Assembly (NCBI GenBank): GCA_020025395.1
Contig: JAHHSE010000011.1
Coordinates: forward strand, 1-21,224
Length of the DNA: 21,224 nucleotides
From: Oscillospiraceae bacterium
GTDB lineage: Bacteria; Bacillota; Clostridia; Oscillospirales; Oscillospiraceae
Direction: 5' to 3'
In this document: positions 20,441 through 21,224 of the stretch, one piece after another
How the letters are laid out: each line of letters begins with the position of its first letter
How positions within the stretch are numbered: the first letter of the stretch is position 1
Position numbers and translations under genes: made by a program
The notes under the pieces: model-generated
What the model saw: the letters and a program-made list of their open reading frames with translations, nothing else
Told to the model about the DNA's origin: nothing
Databases searched by the model: none

Positions 20441-21224
20441 TTAAGCCCGCTTAAACTGCTTTTCCAGCTGCCCTCTGGTGAGCGCAATGGCCACCGGGCG
20501 CCCATGGGGGCAGTATCGCACTTCCCCTCTCATCACCGCGCGGGCCACCGCCTCCAATTCCTCCTCTCCGCTCTTCCAGCCCCCTTTGATGGCGGCCTTG
20601 CAGGCCATGGTGTGAAGAAGCTCGTCCCTTGCGGCAGTCGGATCGGCAGAGCCGGTGGTGAGAAGTCGAAGCCCCAGCCGGGAGAGGGTTTCCTCCACCT
20701 TCTCCTGGGGAAGGTCAAAGGGGATTCGGCGCACCGTCACTGTGGTTCCCCCAAAGTCCTCCACCTCAAATCCATACCGCTCCAATAGGGGCAGCTGGCT
20801 CAAAAGGGCGGCCTTTTCCTCCAGGGGAAGGTCCAAAATCAGAGGGGTGAGGAGCTGCTGACTCATGGGATCATAGCTCTCCTCCTTAAGCCGGTCAAAG
20901 TTCATCCTCTCGTGGGCGGCGTGCTTGTCGATCAGCAGGACCTTGTCTCCCTGCTCCACGAGAATATAGGTCCGAAATACCTCCCCGGCGATCCGCCAGG
21001 GCGTTTCCAGCGGCTCCTCCTCAACAGGAGGGTCGTCGGGCCTCTCCTCCCTTCGGGGAAGGGGCGGCTCCATTTGAGGCCGGGACTGCCTCGGCGGAAC
21101 CGCTGGCTGGGGCGGAGCCTCTGTCCGCTCCCGTGCCGGGGAAAGAAGAGTCGTTTCCTCCGCCCCTCCTCCGGCGGGAATCGGACCTTGGGGCAGGGGA
21201 GCGGACAGAGGCTCCGCCCCAGCC
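20441..21224 (-). CDS. mutL: DNA mismatch repair protein MutL (C-terminal part, 5' end outside window)
   Basis: About 260 C-terminal residues; the ATPase domain lies beyond the right edge. From the edge to about 21010 the frame encodes a Pro/Ala/Glu-rich disordered linker, open with no stop. The dimerisation/endonuclease domain follows. It has DKHAAHERMNFD (20894-20929), corresponding to the endonuclease motif DQHA-X2-E-X4-E, with Gln changed to Lys and the last Glu to Asp. MACKAAIKGG and CPHGRP (20495-20512) are also present. The last two motifs are those of nicking MutL proteins of Gram-positive bacteria, so it is probably an active, metal-dependent nickase used for methyl-independent mismatch repair. 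mutS would be expected just upstream, outside the window. Confidence 0.96.
   Translation of the reverse strand, partial: AGAEPLSAPLPQGPIPAGGGAEETTLLSPARERTEAPPQPAVPPRQSRPQMEPPLPRREERPDDPPVEEEPLETPWRIAGEVFRTYILVEQGDKVLLIDKHAAHERMNFDRLKEESYDPMSQQLLTPLILDLPLEEKAALLSQLPLLERYGFEVEDFGGTTVTVRRIPFDLPQEKVEETLSRLGLRLLTTGSADPTAARDELLHTMACKAAIKGGWKSGEEELEAVARAVMRGEVRYCPHGRPVAIALTRGQLEKQFKRA
21105..21224. repeat. 28-bp perfect inverted repeat inside the mutL linker
   Basis: Positions 21105-21132 are the exact reverse complement of 21197-21224, separated by 64 nt. After one mismatch four more bases match, and the repeat may continue past the window edge. Both arms lie in the low-complexity linker of mutL and the reading frame stays open through them. 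Such a hairpin inside a coding region is unusual. Confidence 0.8.

Noticed and set aside
19460..20788. 442-codon + strand frame opposite miaA and mutL
   Set aside because: Both genes on the other strand have all their family motifs; this frame is Gly/Pro/His-rich antisense sequence.
1..21224. CRISPR arrays, tRNA or rRNA genes, transposases, toxin-antitoxin or phage modules
   Set aside because: No regularly spaced direct repeats, no tRNA-like folds with conserved TPsiC-arm sequence, and none of the proteins shows transposase, integrase or toxin-antitoxin motifs.

Overview
The window looks like chromosomal DNA of a GC-rich, endospore-forming anaerobic member of the Firmicutes/Clostridia, most like the Oscillospiraceae group (Flavonifractor, Pseudoflavonifractor, Oscillibacter and relatives). 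The evidence is a Gram-positive-type lexA with an operator related to the Firmicutes SOS box, spoIIP, a YtaF/MntP-like protein, a YtvI-like AI-2E protein, sepF, divIVA, a Firmicutes-type Hfq, strong AGGAGG ribosome binding sites and TTGACA/TATAAT promoters. The genus is an inference. Most genes are ordinary housekeeping genes. No phage, IS transposase, CRISPR array, tRNA or rRNA was seen.

Layout. (1) 1-2.5 kb, + strand: the 3' part of a membrane protein that reads as a degenerate P-type ATPase without its phosphorylation motif, then lexA with its own promoter and operator, then a 92-residue membrane protein probably co-transcribed with lexA. A bidirectional terminator separates these from a convergent MntP/YtaF-family gene. 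(2) 3.1-7.1 kb, + strand: an HD-domain hydrolase; a 600-bp non-coding interval with a roughly 260-bp element bounded by inverted hairpin repeats; a strong promoter; then a tightly coupled ABC exporter / YlmH / DUF896 operon. (3) 7.2-9.8 kb, - strand: a MATE exporter followed by spoIIP. (4) 9.9-10.2 kb: a candidate small transcript with a 29-codon ORF and its own terminator. (5) 10.3-15.7 kb, + strand: degV, a SnoaL/NTF2-like protein, a DagK-type lipid kinase, an AI-2E/YtvI-type permease, an HtrA-like protease, and a 31-residue hydrophilic peptide behind a sequence that fits a forespore sigma-G promoter. (6) 15.9 kb to the end, - strand: mutL (3' part), miaA, hfq, an HlyD-like protein, yggS, sepF and divIVA, ending at a terminator near 15.8 kb.

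How the parts relate. Block 6 joins mismatch repair and tRNA modification genes to a cell-division cluster. In many Firmicutes yggS, sepF, ylmG, ylmH and divIVA are neighbours. Here ylmG is absent between sepF and divIVA, and ylmH lies about 9 kb away in an ABC-exporter operon. The most unusual items are the pseudo-P-type ATPase, the 260-bp hairpin-bounded element with a related hairpin after htrA, the sigma-G-type peptide gene, the paired DnaA-box-like repeats before the AI-2E gene, and a 28-bp perfect inverted repeat in the mutL linker at the right edge.
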